NCBI GenBank assembly: GCA_018780265.1
Contig: JADMJV010000110.1
Coordinates: forward strand, 1-64,000
DNA length: 64,000 nucleotides
Source of the DNA: a bacterium
Lineage (GTDB): Bacteria; Vulcanimicrobiota; Xenobia; Xenobiales; JADMJV01
Reading direction: 5' to 3'
Below, in pieces: positions 33,849-43,270 of the stretch (within the stretch, counting starts at the first letter, position 1; every line of letters starts with the position of its first letter). Made by a program: the position numbers and the translations under genes. The notes below the pieces were generated by a model, which was given only the letters and a program-made list of their open reading frames with translations, ran no database searches and had not been told where the DNA came from.

Positions 33849-35323
33849 GAAGCAGGCCCCAGAACGGAAGCGCTTTGCTGGTAAAAGTGCTGGGCCTCGT
33901 CGAGGTTTTGACCCACGCAGGTCACGCCCACCCGGCCGGTAGCCGAAACGCCGCCCAGCATATGGAACACGACTCCCGTATGAGAGGCGGTACTGTAGTT
34001 GAGGCCCTCGTCGGTGGCCAGATCGATAACATCTTGGGGGGAACTGGCTTGCTTGCCAACCTCCAACCAATCCGAACCATAAACTACCCGCTCCTGGTCG
34101 GAGCCATCGAGATAGCGATTCTCGGCCTCGACATAGGACCCCCCCGCCAGCAGGTTAAGCGTGCGCAGCGAAGTGGTCGAGTTGCTTTTACGAAAATTGA
34201 CATCCAGGGCGTACACTTCGTGGGCACCCACCAGAAAATCCACCTCAACCCGGCCAATGACGCCACGGCTGGCTAACTCCTCCCCCACCTGGCGGGCCCG
34301 ACCGAGGGTGACCGTGGCCAACCGATCGGGGGCGGGAAAAATGGCCCCACGATAGCGTCCCTGCGCATCCAAAATCTCTTGATGGACACCCTTGAGGAAA
34401 ACCTCACCCAGGGGAGAGATGTGCAACTGGACACTGACCGACTCACCCTCGACCCGCTGCTCGACCAGTCCCCCCAGGCGCTCAAAACGGGGCCAGAAAG
34501 CGATGCCTTCCAGATCCCCCCAATGTCGTCGCAAAGCCTGACCCAGGCGGGCGTATTTTTCGTCGGCCTGGATGTCGGACACCAACAGATTCCAGAACGG
34601 CATCAATCCCAAAGCGCGGTTGCCCAAGCCCGAAACGCCATCGTTCTGTTTGACAACAACATGTGGCCGCGCTGGGGTGATCATCCCTTCCTGCTGCATG
34701 TCTACCAGAGCCTTGGCCAGTTGGTCCAGGGTATGCAGGTCCACTTTGCCAGCCGGCACGGTCAGCCCCAGTTTCTGGAACAAGGCGCGGGCGTGCGCTT
34801 TGGACGAGAGGTTCTCGTGGCGCGGATCGGTGCCCATGATGGGCACGCCAAGTTCTACGGCCAGGCGCATCTCCAGAGCCGTGCTACGATACACCGAGAG
34901 ATAGGCGTTGGGGCACTGCTCAATCTGGCGACGCAGTCTTTCTAGCACGGCCGGACGTTCCAGCAACTTGGCCGTGAGTGGCTTGACCTGGCGGTCTAGA
35001 AGAGGCTGCAAACGCAAGCGACGGCGTCCATGACTGAAGGGAACGTGACGCAAGAAATGCAGATAATAAGCAATTTCCTCCTCGGGAATCAGGTGGGAGG
35101 AGTAAAACCAGAGGCGACAGGCGGGCTGACCCAGGAGGTGAAATAGATAGAGCATTCGCTCTTCAAAGTGGAGCAGTCCACCCGGCAGGGGCAAACCCTC
35201 GACGTCCAGAGAGAGCGAGGGCACAGCGATAACCAGACGGGGGACCCGGGGGTTTTGAATGGCCTTCCACAGATCGGTTAATCCGGCCTGGATGGGAGCG
35301 AAACGTTCTTCGATGGATTGCAT
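33845..35323 (-). CDS. PGM1-like ATP-grasp peptide ligase
   Basis: 492 residues with an N-terminal pre-ATP-grasp part and a C-terminal ATP-grasp fold. Landmarks are LGVPIMGTDPRHENLSSKAH (an alpha/beta turn), HVVVKQNDGVSGLGNRALG (a Lys-containing ATP-binding loop), LVEQRVEGESVSVQLHISP and GRVEVDFLVGAHEVYALDVN (acidic Mg-binding strand and ExN-type end). The architecture resembles PGM1, the peptide ligase of pheganomycin synthesis, which joins an amino acid to a ribosomally made peptide. ATG 35323 has GGAAGG ahead of it; earlier residues of the open frame are discarded. It lies 25 bp downstream of the subtilase gene on the same strand. Confidence 0.7.
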   Translation of the reverse strand: MQSIEERFAPIQAGLTDLWKAIQNPRVPRLVIAVPSLSLDVEGLPLPGGLLHFEERMLYLFHLLGQPACRLWFYSSHLIPEEEIAYYLHFLRHVPFSHGRRRLRLQPLLDRQVKPLTAKLLERPAVLERLRRQIEQCPNAYLSVYRSTALEMRLAVELGVPIMGTDPRHENLSSKAHARALFQKLGLTVPAGKVDLHTLDQLAKALVDMQQEGMITPARPHVVVKQNDGVSGLGNRALGLMPFWNLLVSDIQADEKYARLGQALRRHWGDLEGIAFWPRFERLGGLVEQRVEGESVSVQLHISPLGEVFLKGVHQEILDAQGRYRGAIFPAPDRLATVTLGRARQVGEELASRGVIGRVEVDFLVGAHEVYALDVNFRKSNSTTSLRTLNLLAGGSYVEAENRYLDGSDQERVVYGSDWLEVGKQASSPQDVIDLATDEGLNYSTASHTGVVFHMLGGVSATGRVGVTCVGQNLDEAQHFYQQSASVLGPAS

Positions 35324-35348
35324 ACAGCCCTTCCGCCCCTGGGACGCC

Positions 35349-36776
35349 CTAAGCTGCAGCTGGCTTTGACTTCCAGTTGAGAGCCAGATCAAGGGCCTTA
35401 TCGGCTTGCACCAAGCCGGCCCCGACCGCGGCAGCGTCCAGGTTGGGGTATTTGTGGGCGCTCTCTTTCAAGATGGCCTGCAGATCCGCCTGCGACAGTT
35501 TGGGATTGGCTTGCTTGAGCAAAGCCACCAATCCGGCGACCAGCGGAGTGGACTGGGAAGTGCCCGAAATGGCAAAATATCCGCCATTGGCTTTGGGGAA
35601 GTCGGGGACGTCAAACGACGAACTGGGCGCCAGCGTGGAAAAAATTCGCTTGCCCGGAGCCACCACATCGGGCTTGGACAGGCCGTCGAAGCTGGGTCCC
35701 CGACTGGAGAAGCGAGTCAACTGATCGTCCTTAGGATTGAGTGTGCCCCCATCGTCGATGGCCCCCACCGTGATGGCCGCCGGCAAAATGCCCGGTGTAG
35801 CCACGGTGCCTTGATTGGGGCCCTCGTTGCCCGCCGAGACGACCACAGTCAGGCCAGCGTCGATGGCCAATTGGGTAGCCTGGGCCCAAGGGTCATTCTT
35901 CCAACCCTGCGAGGGGATGTCGCCCAAAGACATATTGACCACGCTGATGTTGAGTTCGTCCTTGTTTTCAATGACCCAGTGAAGAGCCTTGATGGCGTCG
36001 GCAATCGAACCTATGCGCACACCCACCAGGCCGGCCTCAGGGGCGACTCCCTTGATGGATCCGCTCGACTTGGTGCCGGAGCCGACGGCCAGACCGGCCA
36101 CGTGGGTGCCATGTCCGTATTTGTCGGTGGGCTTTTTCTTGCCCTCGGCAAAATCGACCCAACCCACAATGCGGTCTTTGAGGTCGGCGTGGGGGAAAAT
36201 GCCCGAGTCGATGATGGCGATGTTCTGGCCTTTGCCGGTGTAGCCTTTGGCCCACACCTTGTCGAGTCCGGGCAGGCGCACGGCGGCGGTCTCGGTGGGA
36301 CCGGCCGTGGACTTGTCGTCTGCGGCTTCTTGAAAGATGAAGTTGTGATTGGTGAAAGGCCCGGCATCCTGAAGGGCGTGATTGACAGAGATGTAAGCCC
36401 CTTGAGGGAGCCGACTGAAAAGTTTTTCGACCTGATTTTTGCCGATCCATGTGGCCACCCCGTTAACCAGGGGAAGGTCTTCGACCAGACCTTTGCTGAG
36501 TCGACCCAACGCTCGTTTGACCTTGGTCAGAGATTCACGATTTTCGACCGACAGGATGATGGGGACTTTGCCGCCCGAAACAACCTCGCGGGCCTCCTGT
36601 GCAAAGGCAGTGTAGCGCTCACTCGGCAGCAATGTGCCGGGGTCTACACCGACCTTGATGGCCGCGGCCGAGAAGGGCTTGTGAGGCTGTCTGGACTCGA
36701 TTTTCAACGACTCAACCTTTCCTGATGCCGCCACCCCAGGGCATTCTTCCACCCTCAAATTGTAACAAAGTTGCAA
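35349..36776 (-). CDS. Subtilisin-like S8 serine protease with inhibitor-type prodomain
   Basis: 475 residues. About 60-150 looks like an I9-type inhibitory propeptide (VPIILSVENRESLTKVKRAL and following). The catalytic domain shows the triad: IIDSGIFP (Asp), GHGTHVAGLAVG (His) and GTSQSTPLVAGL (Ser; most relatives have GTSMATP), with the oxyanion Asn in SAGNEGP. No classical signal peptide is visible; the N-terminus is short and polar, so it may be intracellular or exported unconventionally. The start is TTG with GAGG about 7 nt upstream; GTG 36752 is an alternative. The PGM1-like ligase gene follows by 25 bp. Confidence 0.88.
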   Translation of the reverse strand: MQLCYNLRVEECPGVAASGKVESLKIESRQPHKPFSAAAIKVGVDPGTLLPSERYTAFAQEAREVVSGGKVPIILSVENRESLTKVKRALGRLSKGLVEDLPLVNGVATWIGKNQVEKLFSRLPQGAYISVNHALQDAGPFTNHNFIFQEAADDKSTAGPTETAAVRLPGLDKVWAKGYTGKGQNIAIIDSGIFPHADLKDRIVGWVDFAEGKKKPTDKYGHGTHVAGLAVGSGTKSSGSIKGVAPEAGLVGVRIGSIADAIKALHWVIENKDELNISVVNMSLGDIPSQGWKNDPWAQATQLAIDAGLTVVVSAGNEGPNQGTVATPGILPAAITVGAIDDGGTLNPKDDQLTRFSSRGPSFDGLSKPDVVAPGKRIFSTLAPSSSFDVPDFPKANGGYFAISGTSQSTPLVAGLVALLKQANPKLSQADLQAILKESAHKYPNLDAAAVGAGLVQADKALDLALNWKSKPAAA

Positions 36777-36865
36777 CCGGCAGCCTCGATCCTACATGTT
36801 AACAGTGGGCCAGGAACTGTCACCTCGAAAACAAACATGGAGCCCCTGACAGGAGGTTCATCAGC

Positions 36866-37477
36866 ATGCTAGTTCTCAGTTGTGACCCCAGCGAACGCTG
36901 GAAAAACGTGGCCCGGGCCGCCGAGGCTCTGAAAAAAGGTGGGGTCATCGTATATCCCACCGATACCGTCTACGGCATGGGGTGTGACCTGCTCAACAAA
37001 CGGGCCATCGAGCGCATCTATCAGTACAAAAAGATGCCTCGTCAAAAGCCGCTCAGCTTCATCTGCTCGGACATGACCCAGGTCAGCGAATATGCTCAAG
37101 TGTCCAATTCGGCATTCAAACTGATGAAACGCCTGTTGCCCGGTCCCTTCACTTTTATTTTGCAGGCTTCTCGGCAAGTGCCCAAGGTGATGGTCAGCAA
37201 GCAACATACGGTGGGAATTCGAGTGCCGGCTCACGATGTATGCCTGGAACTGGTCACCACGTTGGGCAATCCGCTGGTAAATACCTCGGCCTCGGTTTCT
37301 TTGGAAGAGATCGAGAGCAATCCGGAGAGTATTCAGGAAGAATTTCACCTGGTCGATCTGATGTTAACCGATGGCATGCTACAGTCGGATGTGTCCACGA
37401 TTATCGACTTCACCGGCGATGAACCGGTGGTGGTGCGCCAGGGGAAAGGCGAACTAAACGCTTATCTGCGTCAGTAG
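36866..37477 (+). CDS. yciO: YciO/YrdC/TsaC-family protein
   Basis: 203 residues with the RNA-binding fold shared by Sua5/YrdC/TsaC. GGVIVYPTDTVYGMGCDL and the Lys-Pro-Leu-Ser segment (RQKPLSFICSDM) mark the nucleotide/threonine pocket, and TFILQASRQVPKVM fits the YciO subgroup, which resembles E. coli YciO closely along its length. YrdC/TsaC makes threonylcarbamoyl-AMP for tRNA t6A. YciO can do this weakly, and its main role is unclear. AGGAGG precedes ATG by 9 nt. It is not necessarily the essential t6A enzyme of this organism. Confidence 0.88.
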   Translation: MLVLSCDPSERWKNVARAAEALKKGGVIVYPTDTVYGMGCDLLNKRAIERIYQYKKMPRQKPLSFICSDMTQVSEYAQVSNSAFKLMKRLLPGPFTFILQASRQVPKVMVSKQHTVGIRVPAHDVCLELVTTLGNPLVNTSASVSLEEIESNPESIQEEFHLVDLMLTDGMLQSDVSTIIDFTGDEPVVVRQGKGELNAYLRQ

Positions 37478-37779
37478 CCGGGCAGCGTCTGGGTCTTCTT
37501 GGCACTCTGCTTGTAGGCAGGCAGAACGGCGCTGCCGGGCCTGGTTTCGTAGCCGGGCACCGATTGGCCCGGGGCGATCAGGGGCGCCCCCTTTTTAGCG
37601 TAGCCACTCAGGCCGCTGCGACCCCAGCCGTAATAGTAACTGCTACTGAATCTGCGCGAACCGGAATTCATGGCCTTCTGGGTGCGGCACGGAGTGGAAC
37701 CGCCCTTGGAGCAGCGGGGCTCGGCCCAGGCGCCCTGGACGAGGAGCACAATCAGCAGTAGGTATTTCATAGCTTTCAT
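37471..37779 (-). CDS. Small secreted protein of unknown function
   Basis: 102 residues: an N-terminal signal peptide (MKYLLLIVLLVQGAWAEP) and a mature region rich in Ser, Gly, Tyr and Lys with two Cys residues early on (RCSKGGSTPC). It has no recognised family. The stop overlaps the convergent YciO stop by 7 bp. ATG at 37779 and at 37770 are both possible starts. A GC-rich 48-bp gap separates it from the glycine-rich protein gene upstream on the same strand. Confidence 0.55.
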   Translation of the reverse strand: MKAMKYLLLIVLLVQGAWAEPRCSKGGSTPCRTQKAMNSGSRRFSSSYYYGWGRSGLSGYAKKGAPLIAPGQSVPGYETRPGSAVLPAYKQSAKKTQTLPGY

Positions 37780-37827
37780 TATAGCCGAAGTAGGCTGCGC
37801 CCGAAATCCAAAATCAAGGTGTTGTTT

Positions 37828-38772
37828 CTAAGAGGCCAGCAACTTGTCGAGCACGCCTACGGCCACCCCCGCCAATCCGCCGGCTACGGCACCGATTCCC
37901 AAGCCCAGGGCGGCCCCACCCAGCGGGGTTAAAGTGTGACTTTGGGTGACTTCGGTATGGGCGCGGAATTCACCGGTCGGGACTTCGCGAACCACCTGTA
38001 CTCGACCCGAAAAGGCGTTGACGTCCGTGTAGTGGAGTTGGCGATTTCCGTCCATTTGCGAGCTCAGGCTGGATCGATCACCGGCGTAGGGGACCCAACC
38101 GATGCCCACCTTTTGGGTGACCGGAGTGTTGACCAACTGGGACAGGGTTTGCGCTTTGCTTTGAGCCAGACTCCCCGCAGCGTAGCCAGCCCCCGCGCCC
38201 AACAGGGCTCCGGCCCCCAAGCCGATGAGCGGGGCTTTGTTGCCTCGCGCCTGACTGGCTGAACTGACCTGAGGGTCGGCCACCTTCTGAACAAGAGCCC
38301 CCACCAGAGCCCCGGCCACCACCCCCACGCCCATACCGATGGCCGCTCCAGCCAGAGGTCCGATGCTGTGCGTGTGGGTAAACTTTTGACGTTCTTCGAT
38401 CAACCCGGTGGAGCGATTCTCGACCAACGGGCGGAAGTAGGGCGAATCGCAGTTTTGATAGCTGCCGGTCATGTTACCGTCGCCATCATAGGTGTATTGG
38501 GTGGTGCAATCTTCAGGAATATAGCGGGCACCCACCAGTTCGGGACGCAGATACTCGGTGCGCTCGGTCACGATCTGAACCGAATCACTGGCCAGATGGT
38601 GGTAGCCTACCCCAAAACCGATGGCCGCTCCGGCCGCGGCTCCCAGGCCGGCACCGACGGCGGCGCCAGGCACTTCCTGGGCCACGGTCTGCAGCTTGCC
38701 GGGCTCACGCGAATAGTCGCCACCGCCGGGCCCGATATGCTTTTGGTAGAAGTTGGTTAGCTTGCCGATCAT
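37828..38772 (-). CDS. Glycine-rich membrane protein with repeated Gly-zipper helices
   Basis: 314 residues. Four Gly/Ala-rich hydrophobic blocks with GxxxG spacing (GAGLGAAAGAAIGFGVGYHH, AGAAIGMGVGVVAGALVGAL, GLGAGALLGAGAGYAAGSLA, GGAALGLGIGAVAGGLAGVA) alternate with polar loops, one of them with two Cys (PEDCTTQYTYDGDGNMTG ... NCDSP). The architecture suggests three or four membrane helices with extracytoplasmic loops. Related in style to the 228-residue protein at 22832-23518, but not a clear homologue. The gene lies 18 bp from the uvrA stop on the same strand, so they may be co-transcribed. Confidence 0.65.
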   Translation of the reverse strand: MIGKLTNFYQKHIGPGGGDYSREPGKLQTVAQEVPGAAVGAGLGAAAGAAIGFGVGYHHLASDSVQIVTERTEYLRPELVGARYIPEDCTTQYTYDGDGNMTGSYQNCDSPYFRPLVENRSTGLIEERQKFTHTHSIGPLAGAAIGMGVGVVAGALVGALVQKVADPQVSSASQARGNKAPLIGLGAGALLGAGAGYAAGSLAQSKAQTLSQLVNTPVTQKVGIGWVPYAGDRSSLSSQMDGNRQLHYTDVNAFSGRVQVVREVPTGEFRAHTEVTQSHTLTPLGGAALGLGIGAVAGGLAGVAVGVLDKLLAS

Positions 38773-38790
38773 GGGTCCAGCCTATGGCCG

Positions 38791-41661
38791 TCATCTTAAC
38801 GCCAGATTGCCGACTCGTGAATTTTTGCGCTTCTCCTTGAGCGTACCGGCCTTTTCCAGAATGGGCTTGAGAAAATGACCGGTGTAGCTGGCTTCGCATT
38901 CGGCCACCTTTTCGGGCGTCCCACTGATAAGCAATTCCCCACCGCGGTCTCCGCCGTGGGGACCCAGATCGATGATCCAGTCGGCGCACTTGATGACATC
39001 CAGGTTGTGCTCGATGATAATCATGGTGTTGCCTACGTCGGTCAGACGCTGGAGCACCTCAAGAAGCCGGGCCACGTCGTGAAAATGCAATCCGGTGGTG
39101 GGTTCGTCGAGGATGTAAACGGTGCGCCCGGTGGACATCTTGCTGAGTTCGGTGGCCAGTTTGACTCGCTGGGCCTCACCTCCGGACAAGGTGGTGGCGG
39201 CCTGGCCCAGGCTGATGTAGCCCAGACCCACATCGACCATGGTCTGAATGCGTCGGGCCAACTTGGGGATGTTGGCAAAAAGCAGCAGGGACTCGTCGAT
39301 GGTCATCTCGAGCACTTCGGAGATGGTCTTGCCTTTGAAGCGCACTTCCAAAGTCTCGCGGTTATAGCGCTTGCCTTTGCAAACCTCGCAGGGCACGTAG
39401 ACATCGGGCAAAAAGTGCATTTCGATCTTGAGAATGCCCTGCCCCTGACAGGCTTCACAACGGCCCCCTTTGACATTAAACGAGAAGCGGCCCGGCTGGT
39501 AGCCGCGCATACGAGCTTCGGGTGTCTGGGCAAAGACCTGACGGATGGGGTCAAAAACCCCCGTGTAGGTGGCTGGATTGGAGCGGGGCGTGCGCCCGAT
39601 GGGGCTCTGGTCGATGACGATTACGCGGTCGACAAACTCTTTGCCCAACAACACTTCGTGCTGGCCGGGCCGTTGACTGGCCTGACCTAGAGCCAGCGAA
39701 AGGGCTTTGCACAGGATGTGGTTGACCAGGGTGCTTTTGCCCGAGCCGGAAACCCCGGTGACACAGGTGAAAACCCCGACCGGGAAGTCCACGGTGAGGT
39801 TCTGCAAATTGTGATGGTTGGCGCCTACCACGCGCAGACGCCGCTCTTTCTCCACTTTGCGGCGCTTTTTGGGAACCTCCACGCGCTGGCGTCCGCTGAG
39901 ATAGGCTCCAGTGAGACTGTCGGGGTGGTTGGCCACTTCATCGGGGGTTCCCTGGGCCACGATGTGGCCGCCGTGAATGCCGGCCCCTGGACCTACATCG
40001 ACCACGTGATCGGCGGCCCGAATGGTGTCCTCGTCGTGCTCGACCACGATCAGGGTGTTGCCCAGATTGCGCAGGCGCACCAGAGTTTGCAAAAGGCGCT
40101 CGTTGTCGCGTTGATGCAAGCCGATGGACGGCTCGTCCAAAATGTAGAGCACACCCACCAGACCCGAACCGATCTGGGTGGCCAGGCGAATGCGCTGACT
40201 CTCGCCACCCGAGAGGGTGCCGGCGGTGCGGGTCAGGGTGAGGTAGTCGAGGCCCACGTCGTTGAGAAACTTGAGGCGGGCGTGGATCTCCTTGACCACC
40301 TGATGAGCGATGGTGGTTTCGCGCGGGGTCAACTGCAGTTCTTCCACCCATGCCAGCGCTTCGCGCACGGACTGTCGACACAGTTGGTGGATATTGATGC
40401 CGTAGAGACGTACCGCCAGTGCTTCGGGCTTAAGCCGGGAACCGCCGCAATTGGGACAGGGGCGCTCGGTCATGTATTTTTCGATCTCGGAGCGAAAATA
40501 CTCCGACTCGGTCTCGGTATAGAGGCGCTGCAGGGCCGGCACAGCCCCTTCGAAGTGGTCGCCATGCCCCTGCAACAAGGATTGCTGATGCTGTTCGGGG
40601 AGACGATGCCAGGGTTTGTTGAGGTCGATGCGCAACTCTTCGGCCACTCGCAACAAACGCCGCCAGAAGCGGGATTCGCGCGGTTGGTGGCGGAGCGAAA
40701 GGACCGGTTTGCCCCAAGGGGCAATGGCCCCTTCCTGGACACTCAGGGCGGGGTTAGGAATGACCAGGGCGGGGTCCAATTCGGGCTGAAATCCCAGCCC
40801 GTGGCACTCTGGACAGGCGCCATAGGGGCTGTTGAAGGAGAAGAGGCGGGGGGCCAGTTCTTCAAAGGAGACACTGCAGTCGGCGCAGGCCAGGTGAGAC
40901 GAGAGCAACATCTCTTTATCTTTGGTGACCACCTGCACCAGCCCCGAAGAAAGGCCCAGGCAGGTTTCCAGCGACTCGGCCAGACGCGAGCGCACTCCTT
41001 CGCGCAGGGAGATGCGGTCGACCACCACTTCGATGGTGTGCTTGACATACTTCTCCAGCACGATGTCGTCTTCGTCGAGTCGCTTGATCTCCCCATCCAC
41101 CCGCACGCGCGTGAAGCCGTTGGACTGAACCTCTTTAAAAAGCTTGCTGTACTCGCCCTTGCGGCCGCGCACCATGGGAGCCAACAACGTCAACTGGGCG
41201 CCCTCGCCCAAGGCGGTGAGGATGTCCACCATCTGGTCCACCGTCTGCGACTCGATGTGCTTACCGCACTTGGGACAGTGAGGCTGGCCGATGCGAGCAA
41301 ACATCAGGCGCAGGTAGTCGTAGATTTCGGTGACAGTGCCAACGGTCGAGCGGGGGTTACGCGAACTGCCCTTCTGGTCGATGGAGATCGCTGGCGACAG
41401 GCCTTCGATCAGGTCCACGTCGGGCTTCTCCATCAGTCCTAGAAACTGGCGGGCATAAGCTGAGAGCGACTCGACGTAACGGCGCTGGCCTTCGGCGTAA
41501 AGGGTGTCGAAGGCCAGACTGGACTTGCCTGAGCCGCTCAGGCCGGTGATCACCACCAGTCGGTCGCGAGGTAGATCGAGGTCGACGTTTTTGAGGTTGT
41601 GTTCGCGGGCGCCGCGAATCTTGATCCAATGGTCGGGAGCTTGTGTTTTCAAGGTATACAA
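38791..41661 (-). CDS. uvrA: UvrABC system protein A
   Basis: 956 residues covering the full UvrA fold: Walker A GLSGSGKSSLAFDTLYAEGQ near the N-terminus and GVSGSGKSTLVNHIL at about 640, two ABC signatures (GTLSGGESQRIRLA and TTLSGGEAQRVKLA) and zinc-finger pairs (CADC...CPEC; CEAC...CEVC). It recognises bulky DNA lesions and loads UvrB for nucleotide excision repair. The first codons are uncertain: TTG 41661 gives the longest frame, and no strong ribosome site is visible. The palindrome TACCAGCCTGGTA (41666-41678) lies just before it. Confidence 0.95.
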   Translation of the reverse strand: MYTLKTQAPDHWIKIRGAREHNLKNVDLDLPRDRLVVITGLSGSGKSSLAFDTLYAEGQRRYVESLSAYARQFLGLMEKPDVDLIEGLSPAISIDQKGSSRNPRSTVGTVTEIYDYLRLMFARIGQPHCPKCGKHIESQTVDQMVDILTALGEGAQLTLLAPMVRGRKGEYSKLFKEVQSNGFTRVRVDGEIKRLDEDDIVLEKYVKHTIEVVVDRISLREGVRSRLAESLETCLGLSSGLVQVVTKDKEMLLSSHLACADCSVSFEELAPRLFSFNSPYGACPECHGLGFQPELDPALVIPNPALSVQEGAIAPWGKPVLSLRHQPRESRFWRRLLRVAEELRIDLNKPWHRLPEQHQQSLLQGHGDHFEGAVPALQRLYTETESEYFRSEIEKYMTERPCPNCGGSRLKPEALAVRLYGINIHQLCRQSVREALAWVEELQLTPRETTIAHQVVKEIHARLKFLNDVGLDYLTLTRTAGTLSGGESQRIRLATQIGSGLVGVLYILDEPSIGLHQRDNERLLQTLVRLRNLGNTLIVVEHDEDTIRAADHVVDVGPGAGIHGGHIVAQGTPDEVANHPDSLTGAYLSGRQRVEVPKKRRKVEKERRLRVVGANHHNLQNLTVDFPVGVFTCVTGVSGSGKSTLVNHILCKALSLALGQASQRPGQHEVLLGKEFVDRVIVIDQSPIGRTPRSNPATYTGVFDPIRQVFAQTPEARMRGYQPGRFSFNVKGGRCEACQGQGILKIEMHFLPDVYVPCEVCKGKRYNRETLEVRFKGKTISEVLEMTIDESLLLFANIPKLARRIQTMVDVGLGYISLGQAATTLSGGEAQRVKLATELSKMSTGRTVYILDEPTTGLHFHDVARLLEVLQRLTDVGNTMIIIEHNLDVIKCADWIIDLGPHGGDRGGELLISGTPEKVAECEASYTGHFLKPILEKAGTLKEKRKNSRVGNLALR

Positions 41662-41664
41662 GGC

Positions 41665-42027
41665 TTACCAGCCTGGTAGGAAGTACCCTGCCGCTGCAGA
41701 CCTTCGGGAAGGGAAGGCCGGTCCGAACGAGGTTGGCCACGTCGCTGCGGCGCCCCTTGCGGGTCTACCTGGGTTGGCCTGCAGCCACTGGTGAGCGGCC
41801 TGAATCTGGGCCGGGAAAGCGGAAGCGGGCAAAAGCTGGGCCAGCAAGGGGTCGGGGTAAAGGGCGACTGGCTTGAAGAGCACATCCAGTTCGCTGGCCG
41901 AGTAGGCAGCGGCTGCGGGGGCCACGGCAGCCACTGGCGCTGCGGCTTCGGGGAAGGCCAGGGCTGGGAAAGCGAGCGCCCCCAACAAAGTCAGAGTCAG
42001 AAGTCCTGAGCAAGCGCTGCCTAACAT
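41665..42027 (-). CDS. Truncated DUF3300 secreted protein
   Basis: A signal peptide (SGLLTLTLLGALAFPALA) is followed by an Ala-rich linker and ELDVLFKPVALYPDPLLAQL with the next helix ending WLQANPG, a good match to the start of DUF3300. That domain normally continues for over 100 further residues with a WDPSV-like segment, but here the frame turns Arg/Pro-rich and stops at 41665, four bp from uvrA. Neighbouring frames contain fragments that could be the lost continuation. AAAGGA precedes ATG 42027 by 8 nt. It is probably a decaying gene or a shortened secreted protein. Confidence 0.6.
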   Translation of the reverse strand: MLGSACSGLLTLTLLGALAFPALAFPEAAAPVAAVAPAAAAYSASELDVLFKPVALYPDPLLAQLLPASAFPAQIQAAHQWLQANPGRPARGAAATWPTSFGPAFPSRRSAAAGYFLPGW

Positions 42028-42154
42028 CGGTGACATCCTTTCGGCAGCTCCCTAGCCTTGAACCATTGGCTGAACCGCCAAACTTTGTTGCTGCCAGTTA
42101 CATTCTCGTCAGTTAGACGAAGGAAAGGCAGCCGGCCCCAGAAAGGGGGCTGCT

Positions 42155-43270
42155 ATGATCGATCCCGTCTCCTGGGTGGAGACAGCCCGCAACGAGGGGG
42201 CCACGCTCTGGACGGGCGTGCCCTGCTCATACCTCACGCCGCTCATCGATTGCGTGATCGCTCACCCGCAACTGGCATACGTGCCCGCCGCCAACGAGGG
42301 CGACGCTGTGGCCATCGCGGCCGGGGCCTGGCTGGGCGGGGGTTTAGGCGTGACGCTGATGCAAAATTCCGGCCTGGGCAACGCCGTAAATCCACTCACC
42401 TCGCTGCTGCAGCCGTTTGCCATTCCCATGCTCTTGTTGGTGACCTGGCGCGGCCAACCCGGCGGTCCCGCCGACGAACCTCAGCATCAACTGATGGGCC
42501 AGATCACGCCCGGCCTGCTGGACTTGATGGAAATTCCCTGGGAAATCCTACCCGAAGAGGCCGAAGAGGCCCGATTATGCTTGCAAAACCAGCTGCGCAT
42601 GCTGCGCCAGCAGGGCCGGTGCCGGGCTCTGATTATCCCCAAGGGCCGCTTTCAGGCCCACCCACCTACCCCACCGCTGGAAAAGAAACCGGTGGGAGCC
42701 ATCCTGCCAGACCCCAAAGTGGCGGCCCAGCTTACCCGCGGGCAGATGTTGGAGGGCCTGCTGCGCCAATGGGGCCCCAACGATTTGGTAGTGGCCACTA
42801 CCGGCTACACCGGCCGCGAACTGTACGCTCTGCAAGATCGAGTCCAGCATCTTTACCTGGTGGGCTCGATGGGCTGCGCCTGCAGTGTCGGGCTGGGGCT
42901 GGCCCTGAGCCGCCCCGACCGTAAAATATGGGTCCTGGACGGTGACGGCGCCCTACTGATGCGGATGGGCGCCATGACTACGCTGGGCTGGGTACGACCG
43001 CCCAACCTGGTCCACCTGGTGCTGGATAACGCCTGCCATGAGAGCACCGGGGCCCAGGCCACCGTGTCTCCGTCGCTGGACCTGTGTCAGGTGGCGGCCG
43101 GCTGCGGCTATCCGCGAGTGCTCCAGTGGACCCGCCCCGAGCCTTTAGACGGGTCGCAACTCACCTTTATCCATTGCCCCATCGTGCCGGGCATCGCCCA
43201 ATCGCTACCGCGCCCTCAACAAACGCCGGCCCAGGTGGCAGCCCGCTTTCGTCAGGCCCTGGGCCTGTGA
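42155..43270 (+). CDS. ppd: Phosphonopyruvate decarboxylase
   Basis: 371 residues in two ThDP-enzyme halves. The N-terminal half carries GVPCSYLTPLID and NEGDAVAIAAGAWLGGG, the conserved Glu of the cofactor-activating site. The C-terminal half carries the ThDP-binding GDGALLMRMGAM...NLVHLVLDN motif. It decarboxylates phosphonopyruvate to phosphonoacetaldehyde, which pulls the unfavourable PEP mutase equilibrium. AAGGGGG lies 6 nt before ATG. The stop overlaps the next start by GTGA. With the next two genes it forms a phosphonate operon. Confidence 0.92.
   Translation: MIDPVSWVETARNEGATLWTGVPCSYLTPLIDCVIAHPQLAYVPAANEGDAVAIAAGAWLGGGLGVTLMQNSGLGNAVNPLTSLLQPFAIPMLLLVTWRGQPGGPADEPQHQLMGQITPGLLDLMEIPWEILPEEAEEARLCLQNQLRMLRQQGRCRALIIPKGRFQAHPPTPPLEKKPVGAILPDPKVAAQLTRGQMLEGLLRQWGPNDLVVATTGYTGRELYALQDRVQHLYLVGSMGCACSVGLGLALSRPDRKIWVLDGDGALLMRMGAMTTLGWVRPPNLVHLVLDNACHESTGAQATVSPSLDLCQVAAGCGYPRVLQWTRPEPLDGSQLTFIHCPIVPGIAQSLPRPQQTPAQVAARFRQALGL

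Noticed and set aside
41666..41678. LexA/SOS box before uvrA
   Set aside because: TACCAGCCTGGTA is palindromic but does not match the known SOS-box consensus of Gram-positive or enterobacterial type.
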